NCBI GenBank assembly: GCA_900542835.1
Contig: UQPB01000091.1
Span: 1 to 6,030 of the forward strand
DNA length: 6,030 bases
Direction of reading: 5' to 3'
Source of the DNA: an uncultured Pelosinus sp.
Lineage (GTDB): Bacteria > Bacillota > Negativicutes > Sporomusales > Acetonemataceae
The notes beneath the pieces were generated by a model. The model searched no databases. It was not told the DNA's origin and saw nothing but the letters and a program-made list of their open reading frames with translations. Below are positions 5,951-6,030 of the stretch, piece after piece (positions within the stretch are counted from its first letter, which is position 1; each line of letters begins with the position of its first letter). Position numbers and translations under genes: made by a program.

Positions 5951-6030
5951 AGAGGGTGTTGCAAAAGTGGACAGAGAACGATTCCACGGAGGACACAGAG
6001 TAATGCACGGAGGTACACGGAGTCGTATTT
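5951..6030. repeat. Purine-rich dispersed-type repeat with CACGGAGG units, running off the edge
   Basis: Two imperfect direct repeats, CACGGAGGACACAGAG (5985-6000) and CACGGAGGTACACGGAG (6006-6022), start 21 bp apart and are preceded by GAGGGTGTTGCAAAAG and GGACAGAG. No reading frame or ribosome-site context explains them. Sequences of this CACGGAG type occur as non-coding repeats in several Firmicutes genomes (recollection, not checked). The leading GTGTTGCAAAA also resembles ends of some insertion sequences. The element is incomplete here. Confidence 0.45.

Noticed and set aside
5985..6022. CRISPR-like direct repeats at the right edge
   Set aside because: Only two imperfect 16-17 bp copies separated by 5 nt; no spacers of regular length.

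Overview
The window most likely comes from a diderm member of the Firmicutes (Negativicutes, Sporomusaceae-like). This is inferred from two things seen together. Ribosome binding sites are strong, low-GC-Gram-positive-type AGGAGG sequences placed close to ATG or GTG starts. Yet the main operon encodes a TolC-family outer-membrane channel, which only makes sense in a cell with an outer membrane. Base composition looks moderately GC-rich (estimated by eye). No rRNA, tRNA, CRISPR array or transposase gene is visible.

Left two thirds (87-4389, all on the minus strand): one compact operon for a complete tripartite ABC-type exporter, in transcription order TolC-like channel, MacA-like adaptor, ABC ATPase, MacB/FtsX-like permease. 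Spacing is 6 nt, 23 nt and a 19-nt overlap, so the genes are very probably co-transcribed and partly translationally coupled. The ATPase and permease, fused in E. coli MacB, are separate proteins here, as in the Bacillus YknY/YknZ pair. The adaptor carries an R-x3-L-x6-S pattern at its hairpin tip, matching the TolC-docking signature of AcrA/MacA adaptors. Together the four proteins should form a channel from inner membrane to exterior that exports a drug, peptide, lipid or other small amphiphile; the substrate cannot be read from the sequence.

Operon control region (4390-4609): the 5' leader of the channel gene holds a long hairpin (perfect 14-bp inner stem plus 6-bp outer stem) followed directly by seven T (minus strand) and then the Shine-Dalgarno sequence. 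It looks like an intrinsic terminator/attenuator or an operator. A 9-codon reading frame (8 residues plus stop) ends exactly in its loop. This is the most interesting regulatory signal in the window.

Right third (4610-6030): small, mostly unrecognised genes. They are a 73-aa protein with eight cysteines (+), a 66-aa protein with a hydrophobic N-terminus and a charged coiled-coil tail (+), a 94-aa antibiotic-biosynthesis-monooxygenase (ABM) family protein (-), and a 37-aa single-span membrane protein (+) below the usual size cut-off. A perfect 23-bp inverted repeat separates the convergent 66-aa and ABM genes and is probably a bidirectional terminator. The window ends in a purine-rich repeated sequence (CACGGAGG units) that resembles a dispersed intergenic repeat and runs off the edge.
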